The translations under genes and the position numbers were made by a program. The notes beneath the pieces were generated by a model that saw only the letters and a list, made by a program, of their open reading frames with translations, ran no database searches and was not told the DNA's origin. DNA of 64,000 bases from SM23-73-3 sp964580215 (lineage in GTDB: Bacteria > Zixibacteria > MSB-5A5 > SM1-73). Shown here one piece after another: positions 52,075 to 60,811 of the stretch (its first letter is position 1; every line of letters starts with the position of its first letter). Location of the stretch: positions 1 to 64,000 of the forward strand of contig CAZOJT010000014.1 of NCBI GenBank assembly GCA_964580215.1, in the 5' to 3' direction.

Positions 52075-53208
52075 TCACCTAATTTTAACCCTCAAAGAAA
52101 CGAGCATATCGATGAAGACGATAGCGGCTCCGAAAAGGAAGGTGCTTTCAAAACCCAGAAGCTCCCAGATCACGCCACCTAAAACCGGCAGAATCACTGC
52201 GGAAATATGGTTTGCCGTTACGCTGAAGGATATGCAACTGGTCAGATCCGACTTATCCGAGATCTTTCTCACATAGGAATGGAGTGCAATAGAGGACCCG
52301 AAGAGAATATTATCCACAACGAAGAGAACAGCCAGAAAGGGAAACCAACTGATATAAGCGTAACCGGAAAAGATGAATATGAGCAAAAACGAGCTTCCTG
52401 CCAGCACCATCCTTTCTCCCCATTTCTCCACAAGACTTCCCATCAAGCTGTTGGTATAGATGGTGACCATATGGGAGACGAAGAACAAAACTGCGGCAGT
52501 GGAGATGCTGATATGATAGTTTGCCACTAAAAGGAAAATGGCAAAGGTGGTGAAGATGTGACGGCGACAGCCTCTCAGAAAACTTAAAAGATAGTAAAGG
52601 GAGTATTTTCTTTTTAAGCCAACCTTTCTTTCTTCTCCTTCTCTCCGGTTGGACTTTAGTGTGAAGGTAAAATAAATTCCTACTAAAGAGACGACGGCTC
52701 CGAAAAAGGTTAACACCTCCCGGTAGCTAAAAAACAGAGTGGCCACCAGAACACAAAGGGTGGCGATCACTCCCGCGACAGATTCGGTGCTTTTTATCTT
52801 CCCCTGGGCTTTTCCCGATTCTTTGGTCTTGATAAAGTGAAGTAGGAGCGCATTGTTGGATGAAAGAAAGTTGTGAAATCCCAAGCTCATCACCAACGTG
52901 CCCACCCCCAGTATAAAAATGGAGTCAGCATATCCCACCAGTATCAGCCCCAAGCCAGAAAGTACAATGCTCAAGGTGGCGATTTTAACCTCAGCTACAT
53001 AAAAAGCCATCGCCCCCACCATGAAACCCAGAAGTCCCGGAATTTCCCGAACCGACTGAATGATTCCTATTTGCGCTGGGGTGATATCTAAAACCTCTTT
53101 GGCGAAGTTGTTGAATATCACCCTCCACACGGTAAAGCCGAAGTAGAGGAAAAAGGTGTTTAAAGCTATAGTTAAAAGATTGACTTCTTTTTTCTGGAAG
53201 AGGTTCAT
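52075..53208 (-). CDS. major facilitator superfamily transporter
   Basis: A 377-residue protein with 10-12 predicted helices. The N-terminal helix pair (LTIALNTFFLYFGFTVWRVI) is followed by ITPAQIGIIQSVREIPGLLG (~42-61). A loop KTKESGKAQGKIKSTESVAG (~126-145) carries basic residues. The central basic loop is SNRREGEERKVGLKRKYSL (~186-204) and the second half repeats the pattern with HMVTIYTNSLMGSLVEKWGE. It is probably a proton-driven exporter; the substrate is unknown. It is convergent with the cNMP/PAS gene and ends 70 bp after it. Confidence 0.85.
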   Translation of the reverse strand: MNLFQKKEVNLLTIALNTFFLYFGFTVWRVIFNNFAKEVLDITPAQIGIIQSVREIPGLLGFMVGAMAFYVAEVKIATLSIVLSGLGLILVGYADSIFILGVGTLVMSLGFHNFLSSNNALLLHFIKTKESGKAQGKIKSTESVAGVIATLCVLVATLFFSYREVLTFFGAVVSLVGIYFTFTLKSNRREGEERKVGLKRKYSLYYLLSFLRGCRRHIFTTFAIFLLVANYHISISTAAVLFFVSHMVTIYTNSLMGSLVEKWGERMVLAGSSFLLIFIFSGYAYISWFPFLAVLFVVDNILFGSSIALHSYVRKISDKSDLTSCISFSVTANHISAVILPVLGGVIWELLGFESTFLFGAAIVFIDMLVSLRVKIR

Positions 53209-53659
53209 GTCTCAATGGAATATGATTGAATCTTTTTTCATTCTCTGCTTAAATATAATGTTCTTTTCTCAAATGTGAATTTAATTCTTTGGGTTAAAGC
53301 CTGCCAGGTTGGTGAACTTGGAGATGAAATTCGGAATGCGTTCTGATTTTGTAGGGGCAATTTCCGCCAGAGGCACCACGCCTGCTGGCGGGCAGGGATC
53401 TGCCTCTGGCAGGCATGGATTGCCCCTACGATTTTCCCCGCTAGTTCATCTATGTGGAAGTCATGTAGGTCAACCCCGCCTATGGCGGGGTTGACAAATA
53501 AGGATTTGTCAAGCTGACCTCTTGTTTCTGGAAAAGCTTCATGCCACATTAAGCGGTTGGTTCGGGGTGCCCATACCCCAAACTATACATGTTGCGGGGT
53601 AAGGGTACCCCGCAACAACAGCATGCGAATCTAATTTTTCATTCTGTGCTTAAATATAA
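53209..53659. repeat. repeat-rich region between MFS gene and IS
   Basis: It contains a long stem GTAGGGGCAAT/ATTGCCCCTAC with inner GCCAGAGGCA/TGCCTCTGGC (53351-53431), the GTCAACCCCGCC/GGCGGGGTTGAC palindrome (53469-53495), a TTGACAAA/TTTGTCAA hairpin (53491-53511), and a direct repeat TCATTCTCTGCTTAAATATAA / TCATTCTGTGCTTAAATATAA (about 53239-53259 and 53639-53659) that ends just before the IS. Confidence 0.65.
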
Positions 53660-53781
53660 GGTAGCGTATCGAAATTCTGTTGCTAATTTTGGTTTTGGGT
53701 TGCTTTAAGTTCTTGTTATATAACTTCTTTAGCTTTATAATGGACTGATTTGGGTTGTGGCACAAACTAAAGAGGTCAAAA

Positions 53782-54907
53782 ATGGTAAAAAAAACAGTGC
53801 ATAAAGTGTGGTTCAAAGAGAACCAAAAAGTTCGGGAAATATCAAAGAACCATTATAAACCAAAAAGGTAAAAGAAAAGTTGTTGTCCAAAGATGGTGGT
53901 GTAAGGATTGCCGGTCCTCTTTTATACTTCGGAGCAGAAGCTTTAAATACGAGAGATCCGTTGCTAATAAAGCGGCTCAACTTTATTTTGATGCCGAAGC
54001 CTCTTACAGGGCTGTGAGTCGTCAACTGAGGATAAGAACCAACACCATCTTTGAGCTTATAAATGAACTTGGCCAAAACTGTAAATCCTTTGTTGAGGTT
54101 GCCGAAGAGTTAAAACCTTGTTGGTCTGGTTACCTTTTAGCTGATGCTAAAACCATCCCCGCAAAGCGGGGGAAAAGTTCTATTTGCTTTTGACTGCCGA
54201 TGTCCTAACTCAGGATATACCCATGGCTACATTCTCTTTCAGCGAAGATTATCCAAGCTATTATAGGCTTTTAAAGACCGTCAGAGACGAGATAAGGTTT
54301 CCTCTTAAAGGAATCACCACCGATGGTGATCCAGGTCTTTTAAAAGCAATCAAAGAAGTTTTCCCCGATGCTCCTTCTCAGCTATGCACAAAGCACTTAG
54401 ATAGCTACCACAGATATTACTTCAATTACCTGTATCAAGGCAATCGGGAGGGGATAGACCTGTTTTTGAAATTGACCAGCCAACTCCTCTTTGCCTCTGA
54501 TGCGAAGCATTCATACGAATCTCTGGCGTTTAGACCACCTCCTTCAGGTTTATTTTGATTGTAGACCGTATTTGTCCCGCCTTGGCGGGATCGGCTTAGC
54601 CAAAGAGTTAGAAAACTTTAAATCCAAATTCAAAAACCTCTGGGTTCATTTTTATCATCCGGGAATGCCCAGCACCACCAACGTCCTTGAAGGTATCATC
54701 CGCCAGCTTTCCCGAAAAATAGATGACACAGATGGCTTCAACTCTCCAACCACTGCCTGGAATTCTCTTAAGCTTTTAATCATGAATTACAGATTTAAAA
54801 AATTCTCTTGCAGCCATAATGGCAACAATCGAAAAAGCCCTTTAGAGTTAGCTAAAGTAAAAACCAATAAAATAAACTGGATCCGATTTTCTCAAAAAAC
54901 AACATAA
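53782..54907 (+). pseudogene. DDE transposase (IS256/MULE-like), multiply frameshifted
   Basis: Stitching frames gives a ~370-residue transposase. A zinc ribbon opens it (QCIKCGSKRTKKFGKYQR ... RWWCKDCRSSF). Then come a DDE Asp in LLADAKTI, Asp in GITTDGDPG followed by SQLCTKHLD, and Glu in STTNVLEGIIRQLSRKI. The first break is at a run of eight A (53787-53794), right after ATG GTA; seven A would be in frame. The second is near 54161-54176, one extra base before GEKFYLL. The third is an inserted copy of the 21-bp element (54500-54520). A hairpin CCCGCC/GGCGGG (about 54576-54590) also lies in the C-terminal part. The gene is inactive unless frameshifting rescues it. Confidence 0.75.
54500..54520 (+). 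repeat. 21-bp dispersed element inside the transposase gene
   Basis: Same 21 bp as at 25066-25086. It shifts the frame of the transposase and joins two halves otherwise colinear with a single protein. Confidence 0.8.
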
Positions 54908-54922
54908 AAACGTTACGCTACC

Positions 54923-55312
54923 AAACATTATTATTGATATATGACAAAAAAATCAATTGATAATAATCGACTCCAAGGTTGGGTTGTAAAGGTTTTTAAG
55001 TTGCCAAAAGGGACAGGGGTAACTGCCAGTGAGCGCGAATGTAACGGGGAACAACACTCTTCAATAGTTACTGATGTAACTGTTCATCTTGACAAAGATC
55101 ACACGCAACACGTGAATAAAAATACATTTTCACAATCCGGGCAGATCCCTCGAAATAAAATTTTTCTTGCTATTTTTTGATAACACGTATAATTTAGATG
55201 ATAGAAAAATGGACTCTTGAGAATGGGATTTGAGATAAATGATATTGAGATCGCTTGCCATGATTTACGAGAAAAGAAGTAGAACGCCTAAGTTCTTGAA
55301 CCAAAAAGCCAT
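54923..55312. other. intergenic stretch between IS and tRNA-Leu
   Basis: AT-rich sequence. A 79-codon frame (54941-55180) has no family features. I see nothing else. Confidence 0.35.
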
Positions 55313-55398
55313 GCCGGAGTGGCGGAATAGGTAGACGCCTGGGACTTAAAATCCCATGGTCATTTTTGACCGTGCCGGTTCGATTCCGGCCTCCGGCA
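55313..55398 (+). tRNA. tRNA-Leu (anticodon TAA)
   Basis: Acceptor GCCGGAG (55313-55319) with CTCCGGC (55391-55397), discriminator A. The anticodon stem TGGGA/TCCCA encloses CTTAAAA, anticodon TAA at 55347-55349. A long variable arm TGGTCATTTTTGACCGT is the class II mark of leucine tRNAs. T arm GCCGG TTCGATT CCGGC. No CCA is encoded. Confidence 0.95.
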
Positions 55399-55550
55399 TT
55401 GATAATTCCAGAACAAAGGCTCGATGTTACCGAGCTTCAGGTGTGGCCTGAGGTTGCCCTCAATAGCTTTTTAGGCTTCAGGTCAACTTTCGATTGCTTC
55501 CCCAAGGCACGACTCGTTTCTAAACGATTCTTGCTTCAGATCGTTCGCCT

Positions 55551-56447
55551 ATGTTGCTTCACTTACCGCATTTAGGAGAGATTTTAGCCCTATTGTGTGC
55601 TATCATCTGGTCTACAGCGGTTATTCTCTTCAGAAAAAGCGGAGAGACGGTTCCTCCTCTGGGCTTAAATCTTTTCAAGAACATCTTAGCTTTGGCTCTT
55701 TTTGTGCCCACCTCTTTGGTGTTGGGAGTTGCATTGTTGCCGAGTGCCTCGATGAACGATTATCTCCTGCTTTTGGCAAGCGGTATTTTAGGAATAGCGG
55801 TATCAGACACTCTCTTCTTCAAATGTCTTAATCTTCTGGGGGCGGAATTGACAGCCATTGTGGATTGCCTTTACAGTCCCTTCATAATCGGGCTTTCTGT
55901 TCTTTTTTTGTATGAAAGAATGACCGGCCCTCAGATATTTGGAGTCTTTTTAATTGTCTCCGCTGTTTTGGGAATCTCCGGAATTGGAGACAGGAAGAAT
56001 ATCTCCCGTCAGGATTTGATCTTAGGAGTTCTGTTTGGTGTTTTGGCTATGGCTACAATGGCCGTTGGTATAGTGATGATCAAACCGTTGCTCAATCGTT
56101 CCCCCTTACTATGGGTGGTCGAGGTCCGCCTTTTTGCTGGATGTGTCGGGTTAGGTTTATATCTTTTATTTCATCCCCGCGGAAAGAAGATCATCTCTTC
56201 GGTGCTGGCCATGCGGAACTGGCAGTACATGCTGCCCGGATCCTTCCTGGGTGCCTATCTTTCTATGATCGTCTGGATGGGAGGAATGAAATACACCCAG
56301 GCTTCAATCGCTTCGGCTTTGAACCAGACCAGCAACGTTTTCGTCTTTATTTTAGCCGTGGTTTTTCTAAAAGAGCCGATCAATTTCATCCGAGTCATCG
56401 CCATTATCTTGGCTTTTTCAGGTGCTGCCATTGTCTCTTTTGGGTGA
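55551..56447 (+). CDS. EamA/DMT family transporter
   Basis: A 298-residue protein with ten predicted helices in two EamA halves. First half opens GEILALLCAIIWSTAVILFR (~8-27); second opens GVLFGVLAMATMAVGIVMI (~160-178). A helix ending AAIVSFG closes it, with SALNQTSNVFVFILAVVFLK (~255-274) typical of the second repeat. These move small metabolites or amino acids; the substrate is unknown. It lies 150 bp after the tRNA-Leu gene and is followed by an MFS gene on the same strand after a 248-bp gap. Confidence 0.85.
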   Translation: MLLHLPHLGEILALLCAIIWSTAVILFRKSGETVPPLGLNLFKNILALALFVPTSLVLGVALLPSASMNDYLLLLASGILGIAVSDTLFFKCLNLLGAELTAIVDCLYSPFIIGLSVLFLYERMTGPQIFGVFLIVSAVLGISGIGDRKNISRQDLILGVLFGVLAMATMAVGIVMIKPLLNRSPLLWVVEVRLFAGCVGLGLYLLFHPRGKKIISSVLAMRNWQYMLPGSFLGAYLSMIVWMGGMKYTQASIASALNQTSNVFVFILAVVFLKEPINFIRVIAIILAFSGAAIVSFG

Positions 56448-56695
56448 GGTGAAGTGAGGAAAGATGTAAAACAGAGATAGCTGTTATGAAGATCGACAAG
56501 ATACTGGTTGTTATGGAAGAGACCGCAGAATTGTCTAATCTCTGCGCTCCATCGGGATAAGTTCTAATGCCGATGCATCAAGAGAAGAAGACAGTGGGGA
56601 CGCAGGAACCACAGACGGTTTTCGGGATCGGGTAAAAGAATCCTTTGTCGTACTGGCTGTAAAACTTTTTTAGTCTCTTTGAGTATATATAAACT

Positions 56696-57997
56696 GTGAC
56701 TATCAATCTTACGCAACCGGCTTTTACGCAAAGAATCACCAATATCGTTGTTGACTATTGGGGGCATCTAAAGCTTTTTTCCAGGAACGCCCGCCTGTTT
56801 CTGATCGGCATTTTCTTTACGGGTTTGAACTATGCTATCTTCATGTTGCTTTTGAATCTCTATTTTAAGGAGATTGGCTTCACCGAAGATCTGATCGGAG
56901 AGGTTTTGTCTTTTACTGCCTGGGGAATGACCATAATTTCGGTACCCTCAGCTCTGATAATTCCTAAAGTTTCGATCAAAAAGATTCTGATCTTTTCGGT
57001 GCTTTTCGCCGGACTCTTTTACCTTCTGCAGGCAAGCTTGGTGGAACGGACACAGCTTCTTTTAGCCAGCCTGCTTTTGGGAATGACCAGCAGTGTGGCC
57101 AGGGTAGCGGCGGCTCCTTTCCTGATGCGAAACAGCACTCCCAAGGAGAGAACCTATCTTTTCAGCCTACACTTCGGCATCTATTTAGTTGCCGCCATCA
57201 TTGGCAGTTTGGGAGGTGGCTACCTCCCCGATCTGTTTTCTCATTGTGCCACATCCAGAGCCATTGCTTTCCGATACTCCCTCTATTTATCGGTTTTTCT
57301 GGGGGTTTTGTCTTTGATCCCATTTTTGCTGATAACGCCGGAGAAAAAAGAGAACGAACCATCTATAGATAAAAAAGGCTGGGATAGGAAACTTCTCACT
57401 GAAAGGGGTATTTTGCTTTTCAAGCTCTGCCTTCCCTTTTTCATCGTAGGCATGGGGGCGGGTCTGGTTATCCCCTTTTTGAACCTTTACTTTAGAAACC
57501 GATTTCTTCTTTCAGCGAGAACCATCGGGATCTTTTTCGCCCTTTTGCAGTTCTTTATGCTGGCGGGAATTTTGATCGGACCACTTTTGTCCAAAAGATT
57601 CGGAATGATCAAGACCATCGTTTCAACACAGCTTTCCTCCATTCCCTTTATGCTAATTCTGGCGTTTTCCTATAATTTGCCTCTGGCAGTAGTGGCTTTT
57701 CTCTTCCGGGGTGCGCTTATGAATATGGGTCAACCCATCTCTACAAACTTCGCCATGGAGAAGGTCAAAGAAAAAGAGCAAGCCTTAGCTAACGCTTTGT
57801 TGATGTTCTCCTGGACCAGTTCTTGGGCAATCACCGCCAACCTGGGAGGAAGACTGATAAAAGCTTATTCCTTCACCCCACCACTTCTGATCACGGTTGG
57901 ATTATATGTTACCTCCAGCGTTCTTTACTACCTTTTCTTCTCATCCGAGGAGGATAAAAAAATGGGGAAAGCGGTTCTCACTTTCAGAGAGACTTAA
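56696..57997 (+). CDS. major facilitator superfamily transporter
   Basis: A 433-residue protein; the frame opens with GTG at 56696, and an ATG is not found until later (in IFMLLL, ~49). Twelve predicted helices: NARLFLIGIFFTGLNYAIFM (~31-50) and the loop TPKERTYLFSLHFGIYLVAA (~143-162). A charged central loop (TPEKKENEPSIDKKGWDRK, ~219-237) separates the halves. The C-terminal half has GMGAGLVIPFLNLYFRNRF and GILIGPLLSKRFGMIKTIVS. Substrate unknown; it follows the DMT gene on the same strand. The N-terminal extension before the first helix is unusually long and may not be used. Confidence 0.85.
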   Translation: MTINLTQPAFTQRITNIVVDYWGHLKLFSRNARLFLIGIFFTGLNYAIFMLLLNLYFKEIGFTEDLIGEVLSFTAWGMTIISVPSALIIPKVSIKKILIFSVLFAGLFYLLQASLVERTQLLLASLLLGMTSSVARVAAAPFLMRNSTPKERTYLFSLHFGIYLVAAIIGSLGGGYLPDLFSHCATSRAIAFRYSLYLSVFLGVLSLIPFLLITPEKKENEPSIDKKGWDRKLLTERGILLFKLCLPFFIVGMGAGLVIPFLNLYFRNRFLLSARTIGIFFALLQFFMLAGILIGPLLSKRFGMIKTIVSTQLSSIPFMLILAFSYNLPLAVVAFLFRGALMNMGQPISTNFAMEKVKEKEQALANALLMFSWTSSWAITANLGGRLIKAYSFTPPLLITVGLYVTSSVLYYLFFSSEEDKKMGKAVLTFRET

Positions 57998-58320
57998 ATT
58001 AATAGCAGGTCAAGCATCTCCGATTTAAGGCTCTTTGTGGATGTTATCCCAGACGGGTCTCCGTCATCCACGAGCAAAGTTAGCTGGAGATGGATACCCC
58101 GAAAGATCCATAGGGACAGTCCCCAGCGAGCAGTAAGGTTTGCCTGAAGGCAGACACTCCAAATCACCCTTTGGTCGTTGACATTTTGCCTGCGGGTGGG
58201 GCTAAAATGTCTGCCCTGGGAAAAGCGCTCTTCCATAGAGGCGGAAATTCATCCCGCCTCATCTTCTTTGATTTTTTTTATTGACAAAACAAGTTGCTAT
58301 AACGTAACTTTACATCGTTT
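57998..58320. other. intergenic stretch, convergent genes
   Basis: No gene. It carries CCCAGACGGGTCTCCG (58051-58066), as at 46850, AT-rich sequence with TTGACAAAA near 58282 and no clear terminator. Confidence 0.4.
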
Positions 58321-58641
58321 TCAGGAGCGGAAGATATTAACCACTATCAGAAGTGCTACACTAACCGCCAGGATGGAACTAAAAGCAAAAGGCAGAACAA
58401 AGGAGGTGACCCAGGACAAGACCAGCGAGGGGACTATCACATAAAAAGTGATATCGAATACGGCTTTGGTGACCTTGAAGGCAATGAGAAAAAGAACATA
58501 AAAGAGGATCAGATCAAAGGCGAGCTGACCCCAAAAACCCAGATGGGCATAGAAAAACAGATTCGCCTCCTCGACCAACTTAATTGGCAGGGCAAAAACT
58601 TCAAGCATTGAATTTAGTATCTGGGTTATGACAGGAGACAT
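58321..58641 (-). CDS. small membrane protein of unknown function
   Basis: A 106-residue protein, start MSPVITQILN. It has two to three hydrophobic segments: FALPIKLVEEANLFFYAHLG (~16-35, amphipathic), LAFDLILFYVLFLIAFKVTK (~40-59) and ITFYVIVPSLVLSWVTSFVL with PFAFSSILAVSVALLIVVN (~64-103). No family is recognised. It lies nine bases after the stop of the next gene upstream (58651-58899), so the two form a probable operon. A role in the membrane, perhaps with its partner, is all that can be said. Confidence 0.6.
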   Translation of the reverse strand: MSPVITQILNSMLEVFALPIKLVEEANLFFYAHLGFWGQLAFDLILFYVLFLIAFKVTKAVFDITFYVIVPSLVLSWVTSFVLPFAFSSILAVSVALLIVVNIFRS

Positions 58642-58650
58642 AATTAACTC

Positions 58651-58899
58651 TCAATCTGTGGTTAGCTCTTCAACTGGCTCGATGGTTAAACTGGATTCGC
58701 CTACTTTTTTTAGGTCGGTCAGCCTTTGAGTCAAAAAATTCTTTGCGCTGATCCATTTTCCAGACATGGAGAGAACCTCCTCCTCGGTTACATCGCTTAT
58801 CCAGGAGATGGTAAGACGGTCGATATGTTCTTCTTCCTGTGGCTGTCGTGGAGAGGATACGGCAAGGTTTTCCATATGCAAAGTAAACTTAACTTTCAC
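58651..58899 (-). CDS. small soluble protein of unknown function
   Basis: Start chosen at the GTG 58899, which has AGGGGGGG a few bases upstream; the longer frame to 59046 opens with an unlikely leader. About 82 residues, start VKVKFTLHMENLAVSS, acidic middle (QPQEEEHIDRLTISWISDVT) and TEEEVLSMSGKWISAKNFLT. It could be an alpha/beta fold of one strand pair plus helix. No family is recognised. Its stop is nine bases before the start of the small membrane protein gene, so they are probably co-translated. Confidence 0.5.
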   Translation of the reverse strand: MKVKFTLHMENLAVSSPRQPQEEEHIDRLTISWISDVTEEEVLSMSGKWISAKNFLTQRLTDLKKVGESSLTIEPVEELTTD

Positions 58900-59148
58900 T
58901 TTTACCCCCCCTATGGTGAGAGGACCCTTTTCACCAGAGTCATTTGCAAATCCTTTGCCTGAGTGAGGATTTTTTTGAAAGGCAAGAAGCAGGGTAGATA
59001 AGTTATTTAAAAAAGGCAGGTTAGCTGATGTCAACAAATTGCACAATCTAAAGGAAGATGAAGGAGGATTTTAATCAGACTAAAAGGTATGGGAGAAAGT
59101 CCATAGCATATTGTCTTTTTCCTGAAGAGAGATGTTCAAAAAAATGCC

Positions 59149-60528
59149 ATGCTGAAAGAATACTTCAAATTAGATGAACTGAACACAAATGTGCGCACCG
59201 AGGTTCTGGCGGGACTTACTACATTTCTCACCATGTCGTATATTATCTTCGTCAATCCACTTTTCTTGAACTTTTTTGGCGATCCCACTTTAAAAGCCAA
59301 AGCCCTTCCCTTCTCTGCCTCGCTTACCGCCACCTGTTTATCTGCGGCAATCATGTGCATCATTATGGGATTGTGGACCAACTATCCCTTTGCTTTAGCT
59401 CCGGGAATGGGGCTTAATGCCATCGTCGCCTATCAGATGGTTCTAGGGATGGGGCTTTCCTGGCCCTCTGCCATGGGAGTGATTGTTCTGGAAGGGATAA
59501 TAATCACCATTCTGGTTATCACCGGGTTCAGGGAGGCGGTGATGAACGCCATACCACTCTCATTGAAACAGGCTATCTCTGTAGGGATCGGTCTGTTCAT
59601 CGCCTTCATCGGCTTAATTCAGGCGGGGTTTGTGCAGAAAAGTGAAACCACCCTGGTAGCTCTGGGGAGCTTCGATAACCTTCCGGTGGTGGTTGCGATC
59701 TTCGGTCTTTTGTTGACAGCGATTTTGCTTAAAGCCAAAGTGAAGGGAGCGCTTTTGATCGGCGTCCTCGGCTCAACTGTGCTGGCAATTTTCATTAACT
59801 ATATCTCTGGTCTCACCGCGTTTACTGATCCCAACATAGCCAAGCTTCCCTCTTCTTTTTTGTCCATGCCGGATTTCTCCACCATCGGGCGATTTGATTT
59901 TTATGCCATCTCCAAGTTGGGAGTGGTGACCGCTACGATTTTGGTCTTCTCGGTGATGTTATCTGATTTCTTCGATACCTTGGGCACTGTGATCGGTTTG
60001 GGCAGTGAGGCAAAATTTTTAGACCAAAAGGGAAGATTGCCCCGGATAAATCGGGTTCTTCTGGTGGATTCGCTTTCCGCAGTGGCGGGAGGAGCTTCCT
60101 CTGCCAGCTCCGTCACCACCTACATCGAAAGCGCGGCTGGAATTTCTGCCGGAGGCAGGTCAGGATTGACCACCGTGGTAGTGGGCCTTTTCTTTCTTCT
60201 TGCCGTCTTCCTTTCTCCAATTGCCGGAGTGGTTCCTAAAGAGGCCACCGCTCCAGTTTTGATCATCGTGGGCTTTTTGATGCTCTCCATCGTAAAGGAG
60301 TTACCCTTTGAAAAATTCGAGGAGGCCTTCCCCGCCTTTTTGATCATGATAGTTATGCCCTTGACCTACTCCATCTCCAACGGCATCGGTTTCGGCTTTA
60401 TCGCCTTCACCCTGATCAAACTTCTGAGCGGGAAAGGGAGAGAAGTTCATTGGCTGATGTATTTAGTCTCCCTTGCCTTTGCGGTCGATTTCGCCATCCC
60501 GGCACTTAAATCACTGTTTGGATTCTGA
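59149..60528 (+). CDS. NCS2-family (AzgA-type) guanine/hypoxanthine permease
   Basis: A 459-residue permease with about twelve to fourteen helices. The AzgA-type opening FKLDELNTNVRTEVLAGLTT (~6-25) and FLTMSYIIFVNPLFL (~26-40) is complete. APGMGLNAIVAYQMVLGMGL (~84-103) and the hallmark FSVMLSDFFDTLGTVIGLGS (~265-284) with GGASSASSVTTYIESAAGIS (~311-330) are the substrate-binding parts. It imports purine bases with protons. It starts with ATG but the ribosome site is weak. apt lies at the left edge of the window. No purine riboswitch is recognised in front of it. Confidence 0.92.
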   Translation: MLKEYFKLDELNTNVRTEVLAGLTTFLTMSYIIFVNPLFLNFFGDPTLKAKALPFSASLTATCLSAAIMCIIMGLWTNYPFALAPGMGLNAIVAYQMVLGMGLSWPSAMGVIVLEGIIITILVITGFREAVMNAIPLSLKQAISVGIGLFIAFIGLIQAGFVQKSETTLVALGSFDNLPVVVAIFGLLLTAILLKAKVKGALLIGVLGSTVLAIFINYISGLTAFTDPNIAKLPSSFLSMPDFSTIGRFDFYAISKLGVVTATILVFSVMLSDFFDTLGTVIGLGSEAKFLDQKGRLPRINRVLLVDSLSAVAGGASSASSVTTYIESAAGISAGGRSGLTTVVVGLFFLLAVFLSPIAGVVPKEATAPVLIIVGFLMLSIVKELPFEKFEEAFPAFLIMIVMPLTYSISNGIGFGFIAFTLIKLLSGKGREVHWLMYLVSLAFAVDFAIPALKSLFGF

Positions 60529-60811
60529 TCTCAACTTCCTTAGGATCAAAATCACAAGCAAAGGAATGGCAAAACATTGGGTCTGGTTGAAAAAGCTATA
60601 ATTTGGGGCGGGATATTCGTATGAATGCATATGCAAATTCCCGCCCCTATGGGGTATAATGTTTCATTAACCATAGGGCGGTGCATTTAGCTCCGCCAAT
60701 GGGATTTTTCAAACCTGGTTGGGGCAAGGGTTAAACCCCTGCCCCATCATAAACAAACGTTGAGTAGATCGAAACTTCTCACCTCTGCTCATCTCCATAA
60801 GACAGAGAGCG
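60529..60811. repeat. intergenic stretch with hairpin holding a dispersed element
   Basis: A GGGGCGGGA/TCCCGCCCC stem (about 60604-60646) carries the GCATTCATACGAAT element in its loop. A second palindrome (GGGCGGTG...CTCCGCC) follows. No gene. Confidence 0.6.
60615..60635 (-). repeat. 21-bp dispersed element (core GCATTCATACGAAT), variant
   Basis: Minus-strand reading TTGCATATGCATTCATACGAAT; located in the loop of a GC-rich hairpin. Confidence 0.75.

Larger units (their letters stand above)
53660..54922 (+). mobile_element. decayed insertion sequence with imperfect terminal inverted repeats
   Basis: The left end GGTAGCGTATCG (53660-53671) matches the reverse complement of CGTTACGCTACC (54911-54922) at 11 of 12 bases, and about 18 of 23 when extended. 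The element is ~1.26 kb and holds one transposase gene broken by frameshifts. No clean target-site duplication is visible. Confidence 0.7.

Noticed and set aside
54941..55180. 79-codon frame just after the IS
   Set aside because: No family features, no ribosome site, composition like non-coding DNA.
59047..59148. Purine riboswitch before the NCS2 permease
   Set aside because: No three-way junction core could be found in the 102 bp available.
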